DNA of 64,000 bases, from contig NZ_NWTG01000011.1 of NCBI RefSeq assembly GCF_002532045.1, positions 72,001 through 136,000 of the forward strand. Direction: 5' to 3'. The DNA comes from Bradyrhizobium sp. C9. GTDB taxonomy: Bacteria; Pseudomonadota; Alphaproteobacteria; Rhizobiales; Xanthobacteraceae. Of this stretch, positions 16,067 through 24,494 are shown in pieces (the first letter of the stretch is position 1; each line of letters starts with the position of its first letter). The notes under the pieces were generated by a model. That model saw nothing but the letters and a program-made list of their open reading frames with translations. It was not told the DNA's origin and ran no database searches. The position numbers were made by a program, and so were the translations under genes.

Positions 16067-17584
16067 ATGATCATCAGCGGCGATAGACAGATCAGCTATG
16101 GCGACATTCATGCCCGCATCGCGCGGGCTGCGACCGGCTTCCGCGCGCTCGGCGTTCAGGGCGGCAAGCCGGTCGGCATGATGCTGCGCAACGATTTCGC
16201 GCTGTTCGAGGTGGTCGCAGCCTCGGCCGCGCTCGGCAGTCCGGTGGTGCCGATCAACTGGCATCTGAAGGCCGACGAGGTCGGCTACATCCTGTCCGAC
16301 AGCGGCGCCGACACGCTGGTCTGCCACGCCGACCTGCTGCCGCAGATCCGCGACGGGTTGCCGCCGGGGATCAAGCTGCTGGTGGTGACGACGCCGCCGG
16401 AGATCGCCGCCGCCTATGGCGTGGCGCCGGAACTCACGCGCGTGCCCGATGGCGTCGCCGACTGGGATCAATGGCGCGACACCCATGCGCCGCTGACCGA
16501 CGCCCCGCTCGGCGCCGCGCCGATGTTCTACACCTCGGGCACGACCGGACTGCCGAAGGGCGTGCGGCGCAAGCCGATGCGTCCCGAGCAGCTGCCGGCG
16601 GCGGCCCGCATCGGTGCGCTCACCTACGGCGTCAAACCTGACGAAGATCAGGTGATCCTGATGAACGGGCCGATGTATCATTCGGCCCCGCATTCCTACG
16701 GCATGCTCGCGTTCCGCAACGGCTGCAGCATCGTGCTCGAACCGCGCTTCGATCCCGAGGATCTGCTGCAACTGATCGAGCGTCACCGCGTCACCCACAT
16801 GCATATGGTACCGACCATGTTCGTGCGGCTGCTGCGCCTGCCGGAGGAGACGCGGCAGCGCTACGACCTGTCGTCGCTGCGCTTCATCATCCATGGCGCG
16901 GCGCCCTGCCCGGTCGACGTCAAGCGCGCGATGATCGAGTGGTGGGGTCCCGTGATCAACGAATATCTCGGCTCGACCGAGACCGGCATCCCGGTGTGGC
17001 ATTCTGCAGTGGAAGCGCTGGCCAAGCCCGGCACCGTCGGGCGGGCGATCGAGGGCGGCATCGTCAAGATATTCCGGCCCGACGGCACGCTTTGCGACAT
17101 CGGCGAGCCCGGCGAGATCTTCATGCGTCAGACGTTGATCTCGGACTTCGACTATCATGGTAACGCCAAGGCGCGCGCCGAGGCCGACCGCGAGGGCCTG
17201 ATCAGCGTCGGCGATGTCGGCTATCTCGACGCCGACGGCTATCTGTTCCTGTGCGACCGCAAGCGCGACATGGTGATCTCGGGCGGCGTCAACATCTACC
17301 CCGCCGAGATCGAGAACACGCTGATCGGCATGGACGGTGTCCGCGACTGCGCGGTGTTCGGCGTGCCCGACGACGAATATGGCGAGCGGCTGTTCGCCTG
17401 CGTCGAGCCGGAAGCGGGCGCTGCGCTGTCGGTCGCGGCGATCCAGGAATTCCTGCGCGGCAAGCTTGCCAATTTCAAGGTGCCGAGGGACATCCGCTTC
17501 ATGGACGCGCTGCCGCGTGAGGCCACCGGCAAGATCTTCAAGCGCAAGCTGCGCGACCTCTATCGCGAAGGACAGCTTCGCTGA
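16067..17584 (+). CDS. AMP-dependent acyl-CoA synthetase/ligase
   Basis: A 505-residue adenylate-forming enzyme. The phosphate-binding P-loop analogue is MFYTSGTTGLPKGV; further motifs are YLGSTETG, the hinge GYLFLCDRKRDMVISGG with VNIYPAEIEN, and the catalytic Lys near the C terminus in PREATGKIFKRKL. It would activate a carboxylic acid as its CoA thioester. It follows the binding protein gene by 16 bp, so uptake and activation of the same acid is a reasonable inference. Confidence 0.93.
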   Translation: MIISGDRQISYGDIHARIARAATGFRALGVQGGKPVGMMLRNDFALFEVVAASAALGSPVVPINWHLKADEVGYILSDSGADTLVCHADLLPQIRDGLPPGIKLLVVTTPPEIAAAYGVAPELTRVPDGVADWDQWRDTHAPLTDAPLGAAPMFYTSGTTGLPKGVRRKPMRPEQLPAAARIGALTYGVKPDEDQVILMNGPMYHSAPHSYGMLAFRNGCSIVLEPRFDPEDLLQLIERHRVTHMHMVPTMFVRLLRLPEETRQRYDLSSLRFIIHGAAPCPVDVKRAMIEWWGPVINEYLGSTETGIPVWHSAVEALAKPGTVGRAIEGGIVKIFRPDGTLCDIGEPGEIFMRQTLISDFDYHGNAKARAEADREGLISVGDVGYLDADGYLFLCDRKRDMVISGGVNIYPAEIENTLIGMDGVRDCAVFGVPDDEYGERLFACVEPEAGAALSVAAIQEFLRGKLANFKVPRDIRFMDALPREATGKIFKRKLRDLYREGQLR

Positions 17585-17687
17585 CGAGGTGACGGCGAGG
17601 CGAACGGCGTTTGAAACTTAGTTGCTGTTGCAAAACGCCGGCGATCGACGCAACGATGCGCCCGCATCCGAAGCCGGGATCATCGCC

Positions 17688-18773
17688 ATGAACGCCACTG
17701 ACTTCATCGTCATCCGCAACGACCTGCAGCAATGCAAGGTGATCGAGACGCGATTGCCCGATGCCGCGGCGCTGCCGGACGACGCGCTGCTGGTGAAGGT
17801 GACCCGCTTCGCCTTCACCGCCAACAACATCACCTACGCCGTGACCGGCGAACAGCTGAAATACTGGCACCTGTTCCCGGCGCCAGACGGCTACGGCATC
17901 ATCCCGGTGTGGGGTTTTGGCGAGGTGCTGGCCTCGAAACATCCCATGATCGCAGCCGGCGAAACGCTGTTCGGCTATTTCCCGATGGCAACCCATCTTG
18001 TCATTGAAGCTGCCGATGTCAGCAAGCGCGGCCTGCGCGACGGCGCCGCGCACCGGCAAGAGGTCTCGCCGGTCTACAACGCCTATGCCCGCGTCTCCGG
18101 CGATCCGACCTATGCCGGCCAGCAAGGCGATTTCCGCGCGCTGCTGCTGCCGCTGTTCATGCTGTCGTTCTTGGTCGACGACTTCCTCGCCGAAAACGCG
18201 TTCTACGGCGCGCGCCGCGCCATCCTGTCGTCGGCCTCGAGCAAGACCGCGTTCGGGCTCGCCCATCTGCTGCACAAGCGCGGCATCCGGGTGATCGGGC
18301 TGACCTCGAAGAGCAATGTCGATTTCGTCAGCTCGCTCGGCTGCTACGACGAGGTCGTCACCTATGATCAGGTCGCCGCGATCCCGGCGGGCGAGCCGGT
18401 GGCCTATGTCGACATGGCCGGCAACAGTGCGTTGCGCGAGACCCTGCACCGGCACTTCGGTGCGCAGATGGTCTATTCCGGCCGGGTCGGGCTCACGCAT
18501 CGCGCGAGCGAGCCGGACGAGCCGACGCTGCCCGGCGCCAAGCCGGTGTGGTTCTTCGCACCCGACCAGATCCGCAAGCGCGCCAAGGAATGGGGTCCCG
18601 GCGGTATCGACCAGCGCTTCGGCGCCGCATGGACGGAGCTCGTGCCGCATCTGCCCAATTGGCTCGATGTGGTCGAGCGGCGCGGCCCGGCCGCGGTGCG
18701 CGAGGCCTATCTCGATACCCTGCAGGGCCGCGTTCCGCCGGATCAAGGCCTGATTCTGTCGCTGGCCGAATAG
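17688..18773 (+). CDS. DUF2855-family protein (MDR-like)
   Basis: A 361-residue protein that I assign to DUF2855, a family distantly related to medium-chain zinc-free alcohol dehydrogenases/quinone reductases. Seen: NNITYAVTGEQLKYW near the N terminus, WGFGEV and the nucleotide-fold-like stretch AILSSASSKTAFGLAHLLHKRG followed by VIGLTSKSNVDFV. The ATG at 17688 (MNATDFIVIRND) is chosen; upstream in-frame sequence is non-conserved intergenic DNA. It lies between the acyl-CoA synthetase and the flavin monooxygenase, implying a redox step in the same pathway. Confidence 0.82.
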   Translation: MNATDFIVIRNDLQQCKVIETRLPDAAALPDDALLVKVTRFAFTANNITYAVTGEQLKYWHLFPAPDGYGIIPVWGFGEVLASKHPMIAAGETLFGYFPMATHLVIEAADVSKRGLRDGAAHRQEVSPVYNAYARVSGDPTYAGQQGDFRALLLPLFMLSFLVDDFLAENAFYGARRAILSSASSKTAFGLAHLLHKRGIRVIGLTSKSNVDFVSSLGCYDEVVTYDQVAAIPAGEPVAYVDMAGNSALRETLHRHFGAQMVYSGRVGLTHRASEPDEPTLPGAKPVWFFAPDQIRKRAKEWGPGGIDQRFGAAWTELVPHLPNWLDVVERRGPAAVREAYLDTLQGRVPPDQGLILSLAE

Positions 18774-18885
18774 GCGATATCCCGTCACGCCCTTTCTGCG
18801 GCCTCGCCAATGGGTATAGGCTAGCGGTCAAGGGAACGCCGCCAAGAAACCCACGCCAAGGGCGGCCGATGACGAGAAACGCCCG

Positions 18886-20673
18886 ATGCTCGACAAGACG
18901 GACGATATTTCGGTCGCCGCCGACAATTGGCTTGTGCAGTTCGAGGATGCGCTGGCGGGCCCCGACGATGTGCTGCTGAAGCCGCTGTTCCATCCCGAGA
19001 GCTACTGGCGCGACGTGCTGGCGCTGAGCTGGAACATCCAGACCGTCAACCGCGCCTTTGCCATCGTCGAGGAACTGCCCGCGCATGCCCGCCGCAGCGC
19101 GCCGCATGATTTCCGCATCGATGCCGAGCGCGCACCGCCCCGCCGGGTGATGCGCGCCGGCACCAACGCGATCGAGGCGATCTTCAAGTTCGAAACCGCT
19201 GTCGGCCGCGGCCACGGCATCGTGCGGCTGATTCCCGATACCGCCGACGACGATCGGCTGAAGGCCTGGACGTTGCTGACCGCGCTGGAGGAGCTGAAGG
19301 GATTCGAGGAGCAGCAGGGACACACGAGGCCGCGTGGCCAAGCTTACTCGCGCGACTTCCGCGGCCCCAATTGGCTCGACCTGCGCAAGGCCTCCGCGGA
19401 ATATGCCGGCCGCGATCCCGACGTGCTGGTGGTCGGCGGCGGACAGGCCGGGCTTGCGATCGCAGCCCGGCTGCAACAGCTCAGGATCGATGCGCTGATC
19501 GTCGACCGCGAGGCCCGCGTCGGCGACAATTGGCGCAAGCGCTACCACGCGCTGACGCTGCACAACCAGGTGCAGGTCAATCACATGCCCTACATGCCGT
19601 TCCCGCCGAACTGGCCGACCTACATCCCAAAGGACAAGCTCGCCAACTGGTTCGAATCCTATGTCGACGCCATGGAGCTGAACTTCTGGACCGGCACGGA
19701 ATTCGTCGGCGGCAGCTATGACGACGCACAGGGACGCTGGACCGTCGAGCTGCGTCGCGCCGACGGCACGACGCGAAGAATGCAGCCGCGCCATGTCGTG
19801 ATGGCCACCGGCGTCAGCGGCATCCCCAGCGTGCCTGATATCCCGTCGCTGAAGACTTTCTCCGGCAAGATCATACACTCCAGCGGCTATGAGGACGGCG
19901 AGCACTGGACCGGCAAGCGCGCGCTGGTGATCGGCACCGGCAACAGCGGCCACGACATCGCGCAGGATCTGCACTCCTCCGGCGCTGACGTCACCCTGGT
20001 ACAGCGTTCCTCGACGTTGGTCACCAATATCGAGCCCTCGGCGCAGCTGGCCTATGCCGCCTACAATGAAGGCTCGCTGGAAGACAACGATTTGATCGCG
20101 ACCTCGATGCCGCTGGCGCTCGCCAAGCGCAGCCATGTGCTGATGACCGAGCAGTCGAAAGAACTCGACAAGCCGCTGCTCGACGGTCTCGCACGCAAGG
20201 GTTTCAAGCTCGATTTCGGCGACGGCGGCACCGGCTGGCAGTTCAAGTATCTGACCCGCGGCGGCGGCTACTACTTCAACGTCGGCTGCTCCGATCTGGT
20301 CGCCAGCGGTGCGGTGAAGCTGCAGCAGTTCGCCGATATCGAGACCTTCGTGAGCGAAGGCGCCCGGCTGAAGAGCGGCGAGACCGTCGCCGCCGACCTG
20401 ATCGTGCTCGCGACCGGCTACCGGCCGCAGGAAGAGCTGGTGAAGCGGCTGTTCGGCGAGGCGATCGCCGCGCGGGTCGGCCCGATCTGGGGCTTTGGCG
20501 ACGGCCAGGAGCTGCGCAACATGTATACCCGCACGCCGCAGCCCGGCCTGTGGTTCATCGCCGGCAGCCTCGCGCAATGCCGCATCAACTCGCGCTATCT
20601 CGCGCTGCAGATCAAGGCGATCGAGGAAGGTCTGTTGCCGCGCGACGTCGGGCCTGTGGCGAGGCTTTCGTAA
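18886..20673 (+). CDS. FAD/NAD(P)H-dependent monooxygenase with N-terminal NTF2-like region
   Basis: A 595-residue protein. Residues 1-140 resemble a SnoaL/NTF2-like cone domain (PLFHPESYWRDVLALSWNIQ). A flavoprotein monooxygenase follows: FAD-binding VVGGGQAGLAIAARL near residue 180, a linker NHMPYMPFPPNWPTYIPKDKLANW, NAD(P)H-binding VIGTGNSGHDIAQDL near 345, and ATGYRPQEELV near 507. The architecture matches the flavin-containing/Baeyer-Villiger-like monooxygenases of alphaproteobacteria. It is the probable oxygenase of this gene series. Confidence 0.9.
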   Translation: MLDKTDDISVAADNWLVQFEDALAGPDDVLLKPLFHPESYWRDVLALSWNIQTVNRAFAIVEELPAHARRSAPHDFRIDAERAPPRRVMRAGTNAIEAIFKFETAVGRGHGIVRLIPDTADDDRLKAWTLLTALEELKGFEEQQGHTRPRGQAYSRDFRGPNWLDLRKASAEYAGRDPDVLVVGGGQAGLAIAARLQQLRIDALIVDREARVGDNWRKRYHALTLHNQVQVNHMPYMPFPPNWPTYIPKDKLANWFESYVDAMELNFWTGTEFVGGSYDDAQGRWTVELRRADGTTRRMQPRHVVMATGVSGIPSVPDIPSLKTFSGKIIHSSGYEDGEHWTGKRALVIGTGNSGHDIAQDLHSSGADVTLVQRSSTLVTNIEPSAQLAYAAYNEGSLEDNDLIATSMPLALAKRSHVLMTEQSKELDKPLLDGLARKGFKLDFGDGGTGWQFKYLTRGGGYYFNVGCSDLVASGAVKLQQFADIETFVSEGARLKSGETVAADLIVLATGYRPQEELVKRLFGEAIAARVGPIWGFGDGQELRNMYTRTPQPGLWFIAGSLAQCRINSRYLALQIKAIEEGLLPRDVGPVARLS

Positions 20674-20683
20674 CTCCCACCAC

Positions 20684-20758
20684 CGTCATTCCGGGGCGAT
20701 GCGCAGCATCGAACCCGGAATCTCGAGGTTCCGGGTTCGCTTCGCGCCCCGGAACGAC
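20684..20758. repeat. Nested inverted repeat (dispersed element)
   Basis: The outer arms (ATTCCGGGGCG against CGCCCCGGAAC) enclose a perfect inner hairpin: GAACCCGGAA (20711-20720) and TTCCGGGTTC (20729-20738) with an 8-nt loop. The element lies between two same-strand genes. I know this element type as frequent in Bradyrhizobium intergenic DNA. Confidence 0.7.
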
Positions 20759-20777
20759 ACACCAGAGGAGCAACCTT

Positions 20778-21755
20778 ATGCCAGCCATCCTCGGCACCGG
20801 CGAACATCGCTACCGCGTGGTGGAGAACTTCGCAAAGCTCCCCGACGGCTGGAGCCTGACGGATGTCGCCTCCGTCGCGGTCGACAGCAAGGACCGCGTC
20901 TATGTCTTCAACCGCGGCGAACATCCGATGGTGGTGCTCGACCGCGAGGGGAATTTTATCCGGAGCTTCGGCGAAGGCGTGTTCGCCCGCGCCCATGGCC
21001 TGCACATCGACGCCGACGACAATCTCTATTGCACCGACGACGGCGACCACACCGTGCGCAAATGCTCCACCGACGGCAAGGTTCTGCTGACGATCGGCAT
21101 CCCGAACAAGCCGGCGCCGTTCATGAGCGGCGAGCCGTTCCATCGCTGCACCCATACCGCGCTGTCGCCGAACGGCGAGATCTATGTCTCGGACGGCTAC
21201 GGCAATGCCTGCGTCCACAAATACACGCCGGACGGCAGGCTGATCAAAACCTGGGGCGAGCCCGGCACCGATCCCGGCCAGTTCAACATCGTGCACAACA
21301 TCGTGGCCGACGCCGACGGCTGGGTCTATGTCGCCGACCGCGAGAACCATCGTGTTCAAGTGTTCGACGGCAACGGCAGATACGAGACTCAGTGGAACAA
21401 TCTGCACCGGCCCTGTGCGCTGTGCTGCTGCGGCGGCGGCGAGCAGCCGAACTTCGTGATCGGCGAGCTCGGCCCCGGCATGGCAGTGAATCGCAAGGTG
21501 CCCAATCTCGGCCCGCGGCTGTCGATCGTCGATGGCACCGGCAAGCGCATCGCCCGGCTCGGCGGTGAGCACGGCCCCGGCGTCGAGACCGGAAAATTCC
21601 TGGCGCCGCACGGCATCGCGCTGGATTCGCGCGGCGACATCTATGTCGGGGAAGTCGGCGTCACCGACTGGAAGACCAGCTTTCCGGACACCGAAATGCC
21701 GGCCGCGGTGCGCGTGACGCGGTGCTTGCAGAAGCTGGAGCGGGTGACGGCGTAG
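20778..21755 (+). CDS. NHL-repeat six-bladed beta-propeller protein
   Basis: A 325-residue protein made of repeated propeller blades, with recurring xGxIYVxDxxNxRVQVF-type units (for example GWVYVADRENHRVQVFDGNG, DRVYVFNRGEHPMVVLDREG and GEIYVSDGYGNACVHKYTPDG). Relatives are annotated as peptidyl-alpha-hydroxyglycine lyase-like. A CALCCCGGGEQ cysteine cluster near residue 215 is unusual. There is no signal peptide. The ATG at 20778 follows AGAGGAG at 20764-20770. It closes the plus-strand gene series and its role there is unknown. Confidence 0.85.
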   Translation: MPAILGTGEHRYRVVENFAKLPDGWSLTDVASVAVDSKDRVYVFNRGEHPMVVLDREGNFIRSFGEGVFARAHGLHIDADDNLYCTDDGDHTVRKCSTDGKVLLTIGIPNKPAPFMSGEPFHRCTHTALSPNGEIYVSDGYGNACVHKYTPDGRLIKTWGEPGTDPGQFNIVHNIVADADGWVYVADRENHRVQVFDGNGRYETQWNNLHRPCALCCCGGGEQPNFVIGELGPGMAVNRKVPNLGPRLSIVDGTGKRIARLGGEHGPGVETGKFLAPHGIALDSRGDIYVGEVGVTDWKTSFPDTEMPAAVRVTRCLQKLERVTA

Positions 21756-21783
21756 CGGAGCGAGCGGCGCCACATGCTGAGCT

Positions 21784-21809
21784 GTCGTCCCGGTCTCCGC
21801 CGGGACGAC
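21784..21809. terminator. Stem-loop between convergent genes
   Basis: GTCGTCCCGG (21784-21793) and CCGGGACGAC (21800-21809) form a perfect 10-bp stem with a 6-nt loop between the NHL gene and the CLC gene ends. There is no clear T-tract on either strand, so it may be a repeat hairpin rather than an intrinsic terminator. Confidence 0.5.
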
Positions 21810-21834
21810 CCTGCATATGACGGGCCACCGACAA

Positions 21835-23595
21835 TCAAACCTCGCCGATCACCTCGCGGCGGCGCAGCTCGGACTCTTCCGCGTAGCGCCGCATCGCGTG
21901 GGCTTCGGTGAGCAGGCCGATCGGCCGCCGGTCGCCATCGCCCTCGACCACGGCGAGCGATTCCGCTTCGGCGGCGTCGAACACCGCAATCGCCTCCTGC
22001 ACATTCATGTCGGGATGCAGCACCACGTCGGCATAACGCAGGATGCCGGCGAGGCCCTTGTCGGCCTCCAGATCGGGCGCGTGCGCTTCCGCGACCAGCG
22101 CAAGCCCGGCATAACGTCCATCGCCATCGACCGCGACGACCTGGGTCTTCGAGCCGGGCGGGAACTCCTCGCGGAACGCCTCGATCGGCATCGCGGCGTT
22201 CACCGTCGTCATGTCCTGCCGCATCATCTTGCCGACCGTGAGATCGCGGATCCAGCCGATATCGGCGGCACTGCGGATCGTCTCGCCGCGCAGATGCAGC
22301 CGCCAGGTCGCGAACGAATAGCCGAACAGTTCGCGCGTGATCGTGGTCGAGATGATGACCGCGACCAGCACCGCGGTGGTGAGCCAGAGATTGCCGGTGG
22401 ATTCCAGCGCGATGAACGACATCGTCAATGGACCACCGATCACCGAGGCCGACAGCGCGCTCATGCCGATCACGGCATAGGCGTTGGGATCGAGGTTGAG
22501 CCCCGGCCACACGATGTCGACGCCGGCCGCGAACAGCCGGCCGCCGAGCGCGCCCATGAACAGCGTGGCGAAGAACAATCCGCCGCGGAAGCCGGAGCCG
22601 AGCGACACGATCGAGGCCACCGCCTTCAGCGCGAACACGCCGGCGATGAAGGTGAGCGGCATCGCCACGATGCCGGCGAAGCGCAGCGCGCCATGGCCCG
22701 ACGACATCACCTGCGGCGTCAGCAGCGCCATGGCGCCGACCGCAAGCCCGCCCAGCGCCGGCCGCAGCGGTGGCCAGAGCCGGGTCTTGGCGAGCAACGT
22801 CTCGCACAGCGCCACCCCGCGCATGATCGCAATCCCGGTCAGGGCCGCGACCACGCCAAGCAGCGCGGCGATCGCAAGATCCCGTCCGAGCACGTCGCCG
22901 ACGGTTCCGACGCCGACCCCGAGCGGCAGCGGCTCGAAGGCATGGGCAACGAAATAGCCGGTCACCGCGGCAACGCCGACCGGGGTCAGGCTCGCCGGCG
23001 TATAGCCGCCGATCACAAGTTCGAAAGCATAGAACGCGCCCGCCAGCGGCGCGCTGAAGGCTCCGGCGATGGCCGCCGCCGCGCCGCAGCCGACCATGAT
23101 TCGCTGGTCGTTGCGGCGGAGATGGAAACCGCGGCCGAGCGAGGCGGCGAGGCCACTGGACAGCTGGGTGTAACCGGCCTCGAGCCCGACCGAGCCGCCG
23201 ACGCCGCTCGACCAGATCGTCTGCAGCGCCACGATCACGCTGCCGCGGAACGACATCCGGCCGCCATAAAGCGCGTTGGCCTCGATCGGGTCGATTTCCC
23301 GGGCCGGCCGGACCCTGAGCAGCAGCAGGAACGCTACGCCGAGCACCAGTCCGCCAACCGTTGGAACCACGAGCGCCCGCACGGGGTCGATGCTGGGCTG
23401 GCTCGACAGCCGCTCTCCCAAGGGCAGATTGAACAGCACCGAATGCAATACCGTGACCAGGCTGCTCATGACCGCGACCACGAGGCCGCCGATCGCGCCG
23501 ATCAGCACCGCCAGGACCACGAGGCTCGTCTCGTGCGCACGCACGAATGCGCGCAACCGGCGCGGCGCCTCGAGATAGCTTGTGGTCGTGGTCAT
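21835..23595 (-). CDS. CLC-family chloride channel/transporter with CBS domains
   Basis: A 586-residue CLC protein: about ten membrane helices over residues 20-430, then two CBS domains (about 450-585; the second contains VEGDGDRRPIGLLTEAHAMRRY). The filter regions are divergent: GSVGLEAGYTQ replaces the canonical GREGPxVQ but keeps the gating Glu, and GGLFFATLFMGALGG replaces GIFAP. It converges on the NHL gene. The ion carried and coupling mode cannot be read from the sequence; the non-canonical filter leaves nitrate, chloride or fluoride open. Confidence 0.9.
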   Translation of the reverse strand: MTTTTSYLEAPRRLRAFVRAHETSLVVLAVLIGAIGGLVVAVMSSLVTVLHSVLFNLPLGERLSSQPSIDPVRALVVPTVGGLVLGVAFLLLLRVRPAREIDPIEANALYGGRMSFRGSVIVALQTIWSSGVGGSVGLEAGYTQLSSGLAASLGRGFHLRRNDQRIMVGCGAAAAIAGAFSAPLAGAFYAFELVIGGYTPASLTPVGVAAVTGYFVAHAFEPLPLGVGVGTVGDVLGRDLAIAALLGVVAALTGIAIMRGVALCETLLAKTRLWPPLRPALGGLAVGAMALLTPQVMSSGHGALRFAGIVAMPLTFIAGVFALKAVASIVSLGSGFRGGLFFATLFMGALGGRLFAAGVDIVWPGLNLDPNAYAVIGMSALSASVIGGPLTMSFIALESTGNLWLTTAVLVAVIISTTITRELFGYSFATWRLHLRGETIRSAADIGWIRDLTVGKMMRQDMTTVNAAMPIEAFREEFPPGSKTQVVAVDGDGRYAGLALVAEAHAPDLEADKGLAGILRYADVVLHPDMNVQEAIAVFDAAEAESLAVVEGDGDRRPIGLLTEAHAMRRYAEESELRRREVIGEV

Positions 23596-23787
23596 CGGCA
23601 GGGTCCGTCACTGGCCGACAGGGCCTTGCGGCTCCCTTTACGGGCCTCGCGGCCGGGAGGCAATCGGGGCAGGAACATGGCAGGGCATGGCGGATAAGCC
23701 GCTCATTGCTCTTCACAATCCCGTCACGCTGCCTGTAGTATGTGAGTGCATGCTGCTTCGCAGCTAATGGGAGATCAGGAGCGTTAT

Positions 23788-24345
23788 TTGAACGCACATG
23801 TCTCGCAAGGCGGTTGGCCGGTGCTGGTCTTGAATGCGGACTTCCGGCCGCTGAGTTATTACCCGCTGTCGCTCTGGTCCTGGCAGGACGCGATCAAGGC
23901 GGTGTTCCTCGATCGTGTCAACATCGTCGAATATTACGACCGGGCGGTACGAAGTCCTTCCTTCGAAATCCAGCTGCCGAGCGTCGTATCCCTCAAATCC
24001 TTCGTCAAGCCGACCACCCACCCCGCCTTCACCCGGTTCAACGTTTTCCTTCGCGACCGATTCAGCTGCCAATATTGCCTGTCGGGCGACGACCTCACCT
24101 TCGATCACATCATTCCGCGCAGCAAGGGTGGCCAGACCACCTGGGAGAACGTCGTCGCCGCCTGCTCGCCCTGCAATCTGCGCAAGGGCAACCTGACCCC
24201 GCAGCAGGCCAAGATGTTTCCGAAGCAGACGCCCTACGCCCCGACGGTGCATCAGCTTCACCGCAACGGCCGGCTGTTCCCGCCGAACTATCTGCACGAG
24301 AGCTGGCTCGATTATCTCTACTGGGATACTGAGCTCGATCCGTAA
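23788..24345 (+). CDS. HNH endonuclease
   Basis: A 185-residue HNH nuclease. The finger has two CxxC pairs (FSCQYCL and ACSPCNLRKGN) around the catalytic core TFDHIIPRSKGG. The N-terminal part HVSQGGWPVLVLNADFRPLS is typical of the family in this bacterial group. I start it at TTG 23788, because AGGAG at 23777-23781 has ideal spacing and relatives begin with Met-Asn-x-His-Val-Ser; GTG 23746 and ATG 23767 are in-frame alternatives. It is probably a housekeeping nuclease, not a mobile one. Confidence 0.9.
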   Translation: MNAHVSQGGWPVLVLNADFRPLSYYPLSLWSWQDAIKAVFLDRVNIVEYYDRAVRSPSFEIQLPSVVSLKSFVKPTTHPAFTRFNVFLRDRFSCQYCLSGDDLTFDHIIPRSKGGQTTWENVVAACSPCNLRKGNLTPQQAKMFPKQTPYAPTVHQLHRNGRLFPPNYLHESWLDYLYWDTELDP

Positions 24346-24494
24346 GACGCGGCGGCGCGGTTGTGCTGCGACTCATAAGAGTGTCATTGCAACCATGATC
24401 TCGTGGCCGGTTGCGCCAGCGTGTATTCGAAATCGTCGGCGTCGGCATACGACGTTGGAAGCCGTAATTCGCAGTCGCCGACGCTTGTCTCGAA

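Noticed and set aside
18493..20577. A 694-codon open frame antisense to the flavin monooxygenase gene
   Set aside because: GC-rich codon bias opens the opposite strand; the translation is His/Arg/Gly-rich with no fold pattern, while the plus-strand gene has clear flavin motifs.
21641..23797. A 718-codon open frame in another minus frame across the CLC gene
   Set aside because: Same-strand shadow of the CLC protein; composition is Arg-rich and low-complexity.
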